Shown here: positions 1-7,209 of the stretch, in pieces
How the letters are laid out: every line of letters begins with the position of its first letter
Numbering within the stretch: position 1 is the stretch's first letter
DNA from: Bacteroidaceae bacterium
GTDB lineage: Bacteria > Bacteroidota > Bacteroidia > Bacteroidales > Bacteroidaceae
Assembly: GCA_900765575.1 (NCBI GenBank)
Contig: CAAFRW010000201.1
Location: 1 to 19,752, forward strand
Direction of reading: 5' to 3'
Length of the DNA stretch: 19,752 nucleotides
Made by a program: the position numbers and the translations under genes
Notes under the pieces: generated by a model
What the model was told of the DNA's origin: nothing
Database searches by the model: none
The model's input: the letters and a program-made list of their open reading frames with translations, nothing else

Positions 1-2478
1 CCTCAGAACTTTGAACAGAAAATAGGATTTGACAACATCCGAACTCTATTGAATGAATTATGCCTCAGTCCTTTAGGAAAAGAGAGAGTGGAGCAAATGG
101 CCTTTTCAAACCTATATAAAGAGGTGAACAGGCGATTGGATGAGGTGACGGAGTTCGTGCGTATTATACAAGAAGAGGACGATTTCCCAGACCAATATTT
201 TTTTGATGTGCGTCCTTCTTTAAAGCGTATCAGAGTAGAGGGCATGTATTTGGATGAACAAGAATTATTCGATTTACGCCGTTCATTAGAGACGATTCAA
301 GGAATTATCCGTTTCCTGAACCGGGAAGAGGAGGAGAACTCACCCTACCCTGCTCTGAAAGATTTAGCGGGAGACATTGCTGTATTTCCTCAACTGATAA
401 CCCGCATCGATGGCATTCTCAATAAATATGGCAAGATTAAAGATAATGCGTCTGCAGAATTATTACGTATTCGAAAAGAAATAGCCAGCACGGCATCCGG
501 CATTTCACGAAGTTTAAACTCCATCTTAAGAAATGCCCAAGCAGAAGGTGTAGTCGACAAGGACGTCACTCCTACCATGCGTGATGGCCGCCTCGTTATA
601 CCGGTGGCTCCGGGATTGAAGCGCAAGATAAAGGGCATTGTCCACGATGAATCGGCTACAGGAAAAACTATCTTTATAGAGCCGGCCGAAGTGGTGGAAG
701 CCAACAACCGTATCCGTGAATTGGAAGGGGAAGAACGGCGCGAGATTATCCGGATTCTCACGGAGTTCTCCAATCAGGTGCGTCCGGCTATTCCAGAGAT
801 ACTGCAATCTTATGAGTTCCTGGCCGAGATTGATTTCATACGGGCCAAATCACATTTCGCCCTACGTATACAAGCACTCAAGCCCAATCTGGAACAGGGG
901 GAAGTGATAGATTGGACGGATGCCATCCATCCGTTACTTTACCTTTCACTTGCTAAACATGGAAAAAAAGTGATACCTCTGGAAATAGAACTCCATGCCA
1001 AACAGCGTATCCTCATCATCTCCGGTCCGAATGCCGGAGGTAAATCGGTCTGCTTGAAAACAGTAGGACTTTTACAATATATGTTGCAGTGCGGCTTGCT
1101 TGTTCCGATGCACGAACGCAGTCATGCGGGCATTTTCCAAAGTATCTTCATCGATATCGGCGATGAGCAAAGCATTGAAAACGATTTAAGTACTTACTCT
1201 TCCCACCTGCTCAACATGAAAAACATGATGAAGTTCTGCAACGAGCATAGCCTTATCCTGATTGATGAGTTCGGAAGCGGAACGGAACCTCAAATAGGCG
1301 GTGCGATGGCCGAGGCTGTATTAAAGCGTTTTCACAACAAACAAGCTTTTGGCGTCATCACGACCCATTATCAAAACCTGAAACATTTTGCAGACGAACA
1401 TGAAGGAGTAGTAAACGGCGCCATGCTATACGACAGGCATCAGATGCAGGCTCTCTTCCAACTGCAAATAGGCAATCCGGGTAGTTCCTTTGCCGTAGAA
1501 ATTGCACGAAAGATTGGTTTACCCGAGGAAGTTATTGCCGATGCGTCGGAATTGGTAGGAAGCGAATACATCAATGCCGACAAATACCTGCAAGACATTG
1601 TACGCGACAAACGTTACTGGGAAACCAAACGGCAGAATATTCGTAAACAGGAAAAACAGATAGAAGAGACGATAGCCCGATACGAATCTGAAATACAGGA
1701 GCTTGAAAAGAGTAGAAAGGAAATAATCCGGCAGGCAAAAGAAGAGGCGGAACGTCTACTTCAAGAATCGAACGCACGGATAGAGAACACCATACGAACC
1801 ATTAAAGAGGCACAGGCCGAGAAAGAGAAAACACGTTTGGCCCGTCAAGAACTGGAGACTTTCAAAGAGTCGGTAAACGAGATGGAAAAGAAAAAGGCCG
1901 AGGACAAAATAGCCCGTAAGATGGAAAAGCTATGGGAGAAACAGAACAGGAAGAAGGAGAAGAAAAAAGCCCCGGCCAATGAGAAGCCTGCCAGCGTGGT
2001 GAAAGAAGAGCCTATTTCCATAGGAAGCTCCGTAAAAATAAAAGGACAAACCTCAGTTGGGACTGTTACGGAATTGAACGGAAAGAATGCAACGGTTACC
2101 TTCGGCATGATTAAAACAAGTGTCAAAGTGGAACGTTTGGAACATGCCAAGGCGGTGCCACAACCAAAGGGAACGGTAAAAAGTTCGTTTATCAGCACAC
2201 AAACGCAAGACAATGTTTATGAAAAGAAATTAAGTTTCAAACAAGACATTGACATACGTGGAATGCGAGGAGACGAGGCCATACAGGCTGTTACCTATTT
2301 CATCGATGACGCCATTCTGCTAGGCATAAGCCGTGTCCGCATCTTACATGGAACAGGTACAGGCATACTCCGCACACTGATACGCGACTATTTAAAGACG
2401 GTTCCGGGAGTAGCTCATTTTCAAGATGAACATGTACAGTTCGGAGGAGCCGGCATCACCGTTGTTGACTTGGAGTAA
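1..2478 (+). CDS. mutS2: Endonuclease MutS2 (5'-truncated by window edge)
   Basis: MutS2-family ATPase/nuclease, linked in the family to suppression of recombination and, in some bacteria, rescue of collided ribosomes. The reading frame is open from base 1 (PQNFEQKIGFDNIRTLL...), so the true start lies just outside the window and the ATG at 49 is internal. Visible in order: MutS core/clamp helices; Walker A GPNAGGKS (1024-1047); Walker B LILIDEFGSGTEP (about 1252-1290); a long, strongly charged coiled coil (about 1600-1980); a basic KOW-like stretch; and a C-terminal Smr domain with DIRGMR (from 2251) and HGTGTG (from 2347), the motif tied to nuclease activity. About 825 residues are present, slightly long for the family because of the charged linker. 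Mismatch-recognition domain I of MutS is absent, as expected for MutS2. Assignment is secure; the biological role in this organism is not shown. Confidence 0.95.
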   Translation, partial: PQNFEQKIGFDNIRTLLNELCLSPLGKERVEQMAFSNLYKEVNRRLDEVTEFVRIIQEEDDFPDQYFFDVRPSLKRIRVEGMYLDEQELFDLRRSLETIQGIIRFLNREEEENSPYPALKDLAGDIAVFPQLITRIDGILNKYGKIKDNASAELLRIRKEIASTASGISRSLNSILRNAQAEGVVDKDVTPTMRDGRLVIPVAPGLKRKIKGIVHDESATGKTIFIEPAEVVEANNRIRELEGEERREIIRILTEFSNQVRPAIPEILQSYEFLAEIDFIRAKSHFALRIQALKPNLEQGEVIDWTDAIHPLLYLSLAKHGKKVIPLEIELHAKQRILIISGPNAGGKSVCLKTVGLLQYMLQCGLLVPMHERSHAGIFQSIFIDIGDEQSIENDLSTYSSHLLNMKNMMKFCNEHSLILIDEFGSGTEPQIGGAMAEAVLKRFHNKQAFGVITTHYQNLKHFADEHEGVVNGAMLYDRHQMQALFQLQIGNPGSSFAVEIARKIGLPEEVIADASELVGSEYINADKYLQDIVRDKRYWETKRQNIRKQEKQIEETIARYESEIQELEKSRKEIIRQAKEEAERLLQESNARIENTIRTIKEAQAEKEKTRLARQELETFKESVNEMEKKKAEDKIARKMEKLWEKQNRKKEKKKAPANEKPASVVKEEPISIGSSVKIKGQTSVGTVTELNGKNATVTFGMIKTSVKVERLEHAKAVPQPKGTVKSSFISTQTQDNVYEKKLSFKQDIDIRGMRGDEAIQAVTYFIDDAILLGISRVRILHGTGTGILRTLIRDYLKTVPGVAHFQDEHVQFGGAGITVVDLE

Positions 2479-2659
2479 GTAATGGGAGCGGGCTCTGCCG
2501 AGTCTTTAGAACAGACAGAGAGGAGTATGTGTGAATAAAATAGATTACGTTCACAAACGCCTGTTTTCTGCACTTCGTCCATTCAGTTGAAACGTGTGGT
2601 CCGGTAGAATGAGACCGTTACCGGTTGTATAAGTGAATAACCTACGCAATGTCATTAGC

Positions 2660-2755
2660 CAAGCCTATGGAACAACATTGGATAGGCTTGCGGAGTGAGG
2701 TTGGACAAGCCTACGGAGTACCCCTTAGTTAGACTTATGGAGTAGCTTAGCCAGG
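2660..2755. repeat. Degenerate 23-24-bp tandem repeat with hairpin
   Basis: Four successive units begin AAGCCTATGGA (2661), AGGCTTGCGGAGT (2684), AAGCCTACGGAGT and AGACTTATGGAGT, spaced about 23-24 bp. Because units alternate between near-complementary starts, CAAGCCTAT (2660-2668) can pair with ATAGGCTTG (2682-2690), a 9-bp stem with a 13-nt loop. No T-run follows, so it is not a normal intrinsic terminator. Function unknown. Confidence 0.55.
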
Positions 2756-2936
2756 TATGAAACGAACATATCGGTTTACAACAATCCTTGTCAAGTATGT
2801 ATACACTTACTTCATTTCACCAACAGGGTATAGCCAAACTTACTTTTCAACTAAATGGAAGAAGAATCGGCTATTTAGCACAAGTATAGGGAACTTATGG
2901 CATTCAAAATATAAATAATTGCAAAGAAATAGCACC

Positions 2937-2962
2937 TTGTAAACAAAAAGGCATTATCTTTG
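2937..2962 (+). promoter_or_regulatory. Candidate promoter upstream of ssrA
   Basis: TATCTTTG at 2955-2962 matches the Bacteroides -7 consensus TAnnTTTG exactly. The nearest TTG (2937-2939) is only 15 bp upstream, short of the usual 19-21 bp, so the -33 part is weak. Transcription would start near 2969, leaving about 100 nt of leader to be removed before the mature tmRNA 5' end, as RNase P does in other bacteria. Confidence 0.4.
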
Positions 2963-3068
2963 TGGAGTATTATAATGCAAAAGGGAATAAGTGTATTCCT
3001 AATATTGGCAAAAGTCCGTCAGATAGACACAGCAATAGGCATTATCATAACAAAGCATTTACCATACT

Positions 3069-3466
3069 GGGGTTGACTGGATTTGACAGCAGGTAGAAAT
3101 GGTATGTAAGCATGCAGTGCGTCGGTGATTGGCACTATAATCTCAGTTATCAAAATATTATCTGGCAACGAAAATTACGCTCTCGCTGCTTAATCGAAGT
3201 ATAGTAGATTAAACTTTATTTCTGCCATAGTGGCAGAAACGAGACGTCACTCAAAAGCTCTTGTTCCGAAGCGTTTGGTTTAGTGGCGCAGTAAAATCGG
3301 GAATAGTTTGAGTTTCTCCTCGCAACTCTTACGAAACTTAGAGGATAAGGTGTAAATTGGTGGCTCTGGTCTTGTTTACACTCGAAAATCGAAGGCAGAG
3401 ATAAGCATGTAGAAAGCATATGGTTTCCTTGTTTGGACGAGGGTTCGATTCCGTCGAGCTCCACTA
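3069..3466 (+). ncRNA. ssrA: tmRNA (transfer-messenger RNA), GNENYALAA tag
   Basis: Rescues ribosomes stalled on broken mRNAs by acting first as an alanyl-tRNA and then as a short message for a degradation tag. The 5' end GGGGTTGACTGGATTTGAC and the 3' end with the T-loop TTCGATT and GAGCTCCA form the tRNA-like part. The tag frame 3164-3193 reads Gly-Asn-Glu-Asn-Tyr-Ala-Leu-Ala-Ala-stop, ending in the canonical YALAA proteolysis signal. Length of about 398 nt fits a one-piece tmRNA with pseudoknots. The terminal CCA is not encoded (CTA at 3464-3466), so it would have to be added after transcription. A simple pairing of the acceptor leaves a G-G opposition at its base. A strong terminator follows about 80 nt downstream. 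Identification is secure; exact ends are good to a few bases. Confidence 0.96.
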
Positions 3467-3474
3467 AAAAGGAC

Positions 3475-3526
3475 ATGTCAAGGCTCAATTTTATGAAAGA
3501 ACCACTTTTAATTTGAAGCTTGACAT
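3475..3526 (+). other. Stem-loop between tmRNA and its terminator
   Basis: ATGTCAAG (3475-3482) is perfectly complementary to CTTGACAT (3519-3526), with further partial pairing inside (TCAA with TTGA). It lies in the tmRNA 3' trailer and may guide 3' processing; it has no T-run of its own. Confidence 0.5.
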
Positions 3527-3547
3527 CCCCTACAGCAATATAAAAGA

Positions 3548-3589
3548 GTCCTATCATTACTCAAAATAGAGTTTGATAGGACCCTTTTT
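3548..3589 (+). terminator. Intrinsic terminator of ssrA
   Basis: GTCCTATCA (3548-3556) pairs with TGATAGGAC (3574-3582); an inner ACTC/GAGT helix (3559-3562 with 3569-3572) extends the stem around an AAAATA loop. The stem is followed by CC and five T residues (3585-3589). It is well placed to end the tmRNA transcript. Confidence 0.8.
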
Positions 3590-3790
3590 ATGTTGATTCG
3601 TTACAATCTATCCCTTTTCTGAATAAGCATTCTTATTCTAACGCACCCTCCCTTTCATTCTATCGAAGGTTCATTTAATACGGAAGCTCCCCCAGATTTC
3701 ATGTCGCAATGAAGCCTAACATCAAAGCTACATGACATCGAAATAACTAAAATGATTCCTTTTGCCATTTACCTGAAAGTTTATGCTCAA
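3590..3790. other. Spacer between ssrA terminator and TonB-receptor gene end
   Basis: Part of the 324-bp gap between ssrA and the next gene. It holds one perfect small hairpin, GAATAAG/CTTATTC (3621-3627 with 3632-3638, 4-nt loop), without a T-run on either side. Nothing else is recognised; no gene is supported. Confidence 0.5.
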
Positions 3791-6262
3791 CTACTGGCCT
3801 TGCCCTTGAGTTGGAGAAGAGCTTCCACTGCTTTTCACATCATCATTAGAAATAGAACGAGGAGCTTTCTTCACCTGAGCTCTTAACTCTCCGATACGGT
3901 AGCTAACAGAAAAGGCAAAAGAGCGCAATGGAATCCGGGCATTCGATATATAGCGGAAAGTCCCTGTCTCTGTTGAATTCCTTATCGAAAGGTCCTTTTT
4001 TAAGAAATTAGAAGCACGCAACGAGAAAGTAAGGCGCTCTTTCATGAAGGAACGGTTTAACGATGCACTATAGAAAGTAAAAGAATTGCCTCTTCCTTGC
4101 AACTCAATATTTGGAGTATTGGCTCCCACATTCAAACTAAAGCGTACCTTAGCAGGCAGGGTTTGCTGGAAGCCAAGAAACAGATTGGCCGAGAAGCCTG
4201 AATTGCGAATATCCATTTCATCACTTTGATAGTCGGAATAATTGGCCGAAGCATTACAGTTCAGACGGGTCTTCGGACCCATATTCCAGTTCACGGACAT
4301 CATCAACTCCGTATTGTTACTCTTCGCAATATTCCCGAATGTCGAATTCTGTATGCCGTCTTTCATAAAGCTATACCTCTCGATGCCATTGTTTGTAAAC
4401 ATATACTTAAGTTGAAGGTCGACATTGAATTTTCCGGCAAACGAGCCATAGGTCACTTTAAAAGCGTGTGTCTTCTCCGTCTCCAATCCGGGGTTTCCAT
4501 AAGTCATAAACTCAGGGTTGGTATTGTTCACAAACGGGTTCAAATGGAAGATATTAGGACGGCTTATGCGCAAATTGTAGGCAAAACGGGTATTGGAGTG
4601 CTCCGTCAGGTTATAAGCAACGCTTGCCGATGGAACCAGGTTATCAAACCCCGCATCAAAATCTTCGGCATTCTCCGTATGGTACTTCACATCCATAAAC
4701 GTATGCTCATAGCGCAAGCCGGCTTTCAGTGTGAGCTTTTTATACTTATAACGATACTCGGCATATCCGGCCAGAATGTTTTGCGTATGTTTATAATCGT
4801 CACTTTGCTGTTCATTTCTTACATAGCTATCCGTCCCGGTCTGCCGGTCATAATAGTCGCTCACACTTTTGTTTTCACGAAGTATATACTTCAGTCCCAC
4901 TCCTAAACGATGTTTCTTGTCGAAAGGATTCAGGAAATCTACCTGAAGGGTATGCTCTGAGGAATGCTTCTCGTCGGTGTAGAAATTATCGAACAAGGGA
5001 TTAGGATAGTTTTTCATATCCACATAGTTAGAAGAGGAATGGTCGCTTACCGGATTGTTTCCGAAACGATAAGAGAATGTAAGCAATTTCTCTTTGTTAT
5101 GCTTGAAAGAATGTTGATAGTCCACACTGGCGGATATAGACGAGTAACTTCCGTCGCTACGAGAATCCATCCCATAAGAATACATTTCATTCCTGGCCTG
5201 GTCCTGCATCCAAGTGCTTCCCGTCCCTATTCCCTTATGATTGCTTTTATGGCCGTCAATCGAGAGGGAAAGTAAATTCAAAGAGTCTAATTCATAGCTA
5301 CCCTCTAACATCAGCATGTTCGAGTGGCCACTCGCTTCGTTATAGTTCTCGGAGGTGAGGTATTTATACAAGTCGGAAGTAAAATCTTCCCGCTCCGCAT
5401 CGCTTGTTATTTTCCTCGGACGAATATAATTATAAGAGTAGTTTCCCGTTAATATCAGCTTCCCGGACTGCACGGTGGTGTACATACCTGCCGAATAATC
5501 GACCGTCCCTACCGAGGCGTTCATATTGGCAATATACCCCTGCATACCACTTTCCGCATGCGTCACAATATTTAAGATTCCGCCTACTCCGTCGGCATCG
5601 TATTTAGCTCCCGGCTCCGCTATCACCTCAATGGTTTTCACCATACTGGCGGGGATACTCTTTAATATCAGCGTAGGGTTATTCGTCATCATCATATTGG
5701 GTTTTCCGTCCAAATGTACAATAAACTTGCTGCTGCCGTTCACCTTTATCTTATCCTCTCCGTCCACAGTCACCATCGGCACTTTCCGGAGCATCTCCAG
5801 TAAGGTATTGGTTTTGGAGTCCGGGTCATCCTTTACACTGTATTCCAGTTTATCCGCATCTACTTTTATAATGGGCTTTTGGGCAAGCACTTCCACTCCT
5901 TTCAACATCTCGGTTGATTCTGTAGTACAAAAAGTTCCCAGATTGGCTACCGGACGGGAAGGGGTTAAAGTAAATTCACGAAAGACGGTATTGCGTCCCA
6001 CCGATGAGAAAGAGATGATATAGGTAGCCGGAGCCGACAATGAATGGTAAAAACTTCCTTGCAAATCGGTAACAGCCGTAGCTATTATCTTTTTAGGTAA
6101 CTTCTTATTCGCAATACGAATAGTAGAATAGGCTTCGCCTTCTCCCGTAATAGAATCGACTAATACGCCTTTTACAGCGTATGTTACGTCTCCTTTTTGC
6201 TGGGCTTTTACACTTCCTGCCAAACATAGCAGTAAGCTTAACAGCCATACAAGATGTTTCAT
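3791..6262 (-). CDS. TonB-receptor-like outer-membrane beta-barrel protein
   Basis: Predicted outer-membrane protein of 823 residues, ATG start at 6262. Residues 1-20 form a signal peptide (MKHLVWLLSL... ending AGSVKA-QQ). Residues about 28-100 are a carboxypeptidase-regulatory-like beta-sandwich (GVLVDSITGEGEAYSTI, TDLQGSF). Residues about 115-238 resemble a TonB receptor plug (LEMLRKVPMVTVDGED, VNGSSKFIVHLDGKPN, IEVIAEPGAKYDADGVGGIL). The rest is a long barrel rich in alternating aromatic residues, of the type grouped as OMP_b-brl_3. The tail is Ser/Gly/Gln-rich rather than ending in the typical C-terminal aromatic residue. No SusD partner is adjacent, so it is not a standard SusC; substrate unknown. 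It appears monocistronic. A minus-strand CTACTTTG-like element near 6283-6292 is only a weak -7 candidate. Confidence 0.88.
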   Translation of the reverse strand: MKHLVWLLSLLLCLAGSVKAQQKGDVTYAVKGVLVDSITGEGEAYSTIRIANKKLPKKIIATAVTDLQGSFYHSLSAPATYIISFSSVGRNTVFREFTLTPSRPVANLGTFCTTESTEMLKGVEVLAQKPIIKVDADKLEYSVKDDPDSKTNTLLEMLRKVPMVTVDGEDKIKVNGSSKFIVHLDGKPNMMMTNNPTLILKSIPASMVKTIEVIAEPGAKYDADGVGGILNIVTHAESGMQGYIANMNASVGTVDYSAGMYTTVQSGKLILTGNYSYNYIRPRKITSDAEREDFTSDLYKYLTSENYNEASGHSNMLMLEGSYELDSLNLLSLSIDGHKSNHKGIGTGSTWMQDQARNEMYSYGMDSRSDGSYSSISASVDYQHSFKHNKEKLLTFSYRFGNNPVSDHSSSNYVDMKNYPNPLFDNFYTDEKHSSEHTLQVDFLNPFDKKHRLGVGLKYILRENKSVSDYYDRQTGTDSYVRNEQQSDDYKHTQNILAGYAEYRYKYKKLTLKAGLRYEHTFMDVKYHTENAEDFDAGFDNLVPSASVAYNLTEHSNTRFAYNLRISRPNIFHLNPFVNNTNPEFMTYGNPGLETEKTHAFKVTYGSFAGKFNVDLQLKYMFTNNGIERYSFMKDGIQNSTFGNIAKSNNTELMMSVNWNMGPKTRLNCNASANYSDYQSDEMDIRNSGFSANLFLGFQQTLPAKVRFSLNVGANTPNIELQGRGNSFTFYSASLNRSFMKERLTFSLRASNFLKKDLSIRNSTETGTFRYISNARIPLRSFAFSVSYRIGELRAQVKKAPRSISNDDVKSSGSSSPTQGQGQ

Positions 6263-6421
6263 TCTGTGTTTTTTTATTTTAACGACCCCAAAGTAGATAG
6301 AAACATGACACCCCGCTTCTTTTATTAACTTTATTTACACTTATAATATTCTATACAGTACAGATTCCATAGTTACTTTCTTTGGAATCGTTTTAGACCA
6401 AAAAGTATAGGATGCAAGTCT

Positions 6422-6734
6422 GAATCTGCTGGTGGAACTCTGCTGGTGAGGCTCCGCTGGTAGGAATCTTACTCCATCAATCGGGAAATCCGAAAACTGA
6501 CGAACGAGGTGGGGCTCTACTGGTGGAACTCTACTAATGTGGCTCTACTGATAGAACTCTGCCGGCAAGGCTCCGATAGTGAGGCTCCGCAGGTAGGAAT
6601 CTACTCCATTAATCAGGAAATCCGAAAACTGACGAACGAGGGTGAGGCTCCGCTAAGTAGGACGCTACTGATAGGGTTCCGCTGGTAAGACTCTATTGGT
6701 AGGGCACCATAAACAAGACTCCGTAGATGGCTGA
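6422..6734. repeat. 14-bp minisatellite with a 133-bp higher-order repeat
   Basis: A 14-bp unit with approximate consensus RRRCTCYRCTGGTR is repeated in phase. Clear units are 6435-6448 and 6449-6462, then six without a break across 6512-6595, then more after 6645, one of which is 15 bp. Two clusters are joined by a near-identical unique block (AATCCGAAAACTGACGAACG at about 6486 and 6618), giving a second copy of 6447-6509 at 6580-6641, a shift of 133 bp. The 14-bp period is not a multiple of three, so it is not coding-like. Function unknown. Confidence 0.8.
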
Positions 6735-6750
6735 AAATCTTTTTCAGCCA
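6728..6750. other. Perfect 10-bp hairpin
   Basis: TGGCTGAAAA (6728-6737) pairs with TTTTCAGCCA (6741-6750) over a 3-nt loop, and a T5 run lies at 6756-6760. It could terminate plus-strand transcription, but no plus-strand gene lies upstream. It sits between the minisatellite and the left inverted repeat. Confidence 0.55.
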
Positions 6751-6766
6751 ATGAAGTTTTTATAAA

Positions 6767-6795
6767 AGTCTCGTAAGTTACATCTGTATAGAAGA
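6767..6795 (+). repeat. Left arm of 29-bp inverted repeat
   Basis: The first 17 bases are a perfect reverse complement of 7183-7199, and bases 6788-6795 of 7171-7178. It lies 58 bp before the nominal start of the first CRISPR repeat. Confidence 0.9.
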
Positions 6796-6853
6796 TAAAG
6801 GAGCACTCATGTCTTTCCTCACTTAGAAGCTATTCGCACCGCTCGTCTAAAAA

Positions 6854-7131
6854 AGAGGAGCATCTATTCAAATTCCTATCTTTGAACCATTGGAAACAGC
6901 TTCCGGGCAAAGTAATCATTATTCGCATAGGTTGTGTTTAGCTTTCAAATTAGCATCTTTGAACCATTGGAAACAACGACTTTGACAAAAACGCTTCTAT
7001 CGGCTTTGTTGTGTTTAGCTTTCAAAGTCCTATCTTTGAACCATTGGAAACAGCTTTTGTGTGTATTACAAGAACATCAACTAAGTTGTGTTTACTGCTC
7101 TCAAATAACAATCAGCTACCACCACTTCCAA
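6854..7131 (+). CRISPR. CRISPR remnant: four 47-bp repeats, three 30-bp spacers, no cas genes
   Basis: Two complete 47-bp repeats lie at 6931-6977 and 7008-7054, starting GTTGTGTTTAGCTTTCAAA and ending ATCTTTGAACCATTGGAAAC plus AGC or AAC. A third, 6854-6900, keeps only its right two thirds (from about 6868); a fourth, from 7085, keeps the first ten bases and then decays. Spacers 6901-6930, 6978-7007 and 7055-7084 are each exactly 30 bp and unrelated to one another. From memory, the repeat closely matches the 47-bp repeat of Bacteroides type II-C arrays. No cas9, cas1, cas2 or tracrRNA was seen in this window. Repeat 3 contains TTG, 19 bp, TATCTTTG, which suggests plus-strand transcription. 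Repeats 1 and 3 share TCCTATC where repeat 2 has TAGCATC, so the array is ageing. Confidence 0.9.
7009..7038 (+). promoter_or_regulatory. Promoter-like elements inside CRISPR repeat 3
   Basis: TTG at 7009-7011 and TATCTTTG at 7031-7038 are 19 bp apart, fitting the Bacteroides -33/-7 pattern. Initiation about 6-8 nt downstream would give an RNA with the last bases of the repeat, then spacer 7055-7084, then the next repeat: the expected order for a type II crRNA. Repeat 2 has the same layout with CATCTTTG; repeat 1 has TATCTTTG (6877-6884) but has lost the -33 part. Confidence 0.5.
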
Positions 7132-7170
7132 GCAACATTTTTCCTATCTATCAAGAATAAATGAGGTACT

Positions 7171-7199
7171 TCTTCTATCGAAATGTAACTTACGAGACT
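7171..7199 (-). repeat. Right arm of 29-bp inverted repeat
   Basis: Reverse complement of the left arm with 26 of 29 matching positions. It ends 10 bp from the stop codon of the M56 gene, so minus-strand read-through of that gene would enter it directly. Confidence 0.9.
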
Positions 7200-7209
7200 A
7201 GTTGTATGG

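Larger units (their letters stand above)
2479..3068. other. 590-bp intergenic spacer with degenerate repeats
   Basis: No convincing protein gene. It contains a 6-bp stem CCGGTA/TACCGG (2601-2606 with 2619-2624), the degenerate 23-24-bp repeats and hairpin listed separately (2660-2755), and a candidate promoter for the tmRNA near its right end. A 33-codon frame (ATG 2975 to TGA 3074-3076) runs into the tmRNA 5' end and is probably incidental. Confidence 0.6.
6767..7199. mobile_element. 433-bp segment bounded by 29-bp inverted repeats (MITE-like or invertible)
   Basis: The left arm AGTCTCGTAAGTTACAT (6767-6783) is exactly complementary in reverse to ATGTAACTTACGAGACT (7183-7199). After four mostly mismatched bases, pairing resumes with ATAGAAGA (6788-6795) against TCTTCTAT (7171-7178), so 26 of 29 positions agree. 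The segment encloses the CRISPR remnant and encodes no transposase or recombinase. No target-site duplication is evident just outside the arms. It could be a non-autonomous transposable element, a DNA segment inverted by a recombinase encoded elsewhere, or a relic. The inverted repeat is certain; its interpretation is not. Confidence 0.6.
6263..7209. other. 947-bp gene-free, repeat-rich spacer
   Basis: No credible protein gene lies between the TonB-receptor gene start and the M56 gene end. The stretch holds a 14-bp minisatellite (6422-6734), a hairpin (6728-6750), and a 433-bp inverted-repeat-bounded segment (6767-7199) enclosing a CRISPR remnant, each listed separately. Bases 6263-6420 are AT-rich upstream sequence of the minus-strand gene with no further structure recognised. 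Confidence 0.75.

Noticed and set aside
3216..3557. 113-codon minus-strand reading frame.
   Set aside because: It is antisense to the tmRNA and its terminator, whose structure explains the sequence.
4226..4906. 226-codon plus-strand reading frame.
   Set aside because: It is the antisense shadow of the beta-barrel gene at 3791-6262, which has clear domains.
6934..7164. 76-codon plus-strand frame across the CRISPR remnant.
   Set aside because: Its repeated peptide (FEPLE/FNH-like) comes from the CRISPR repeats themselves.
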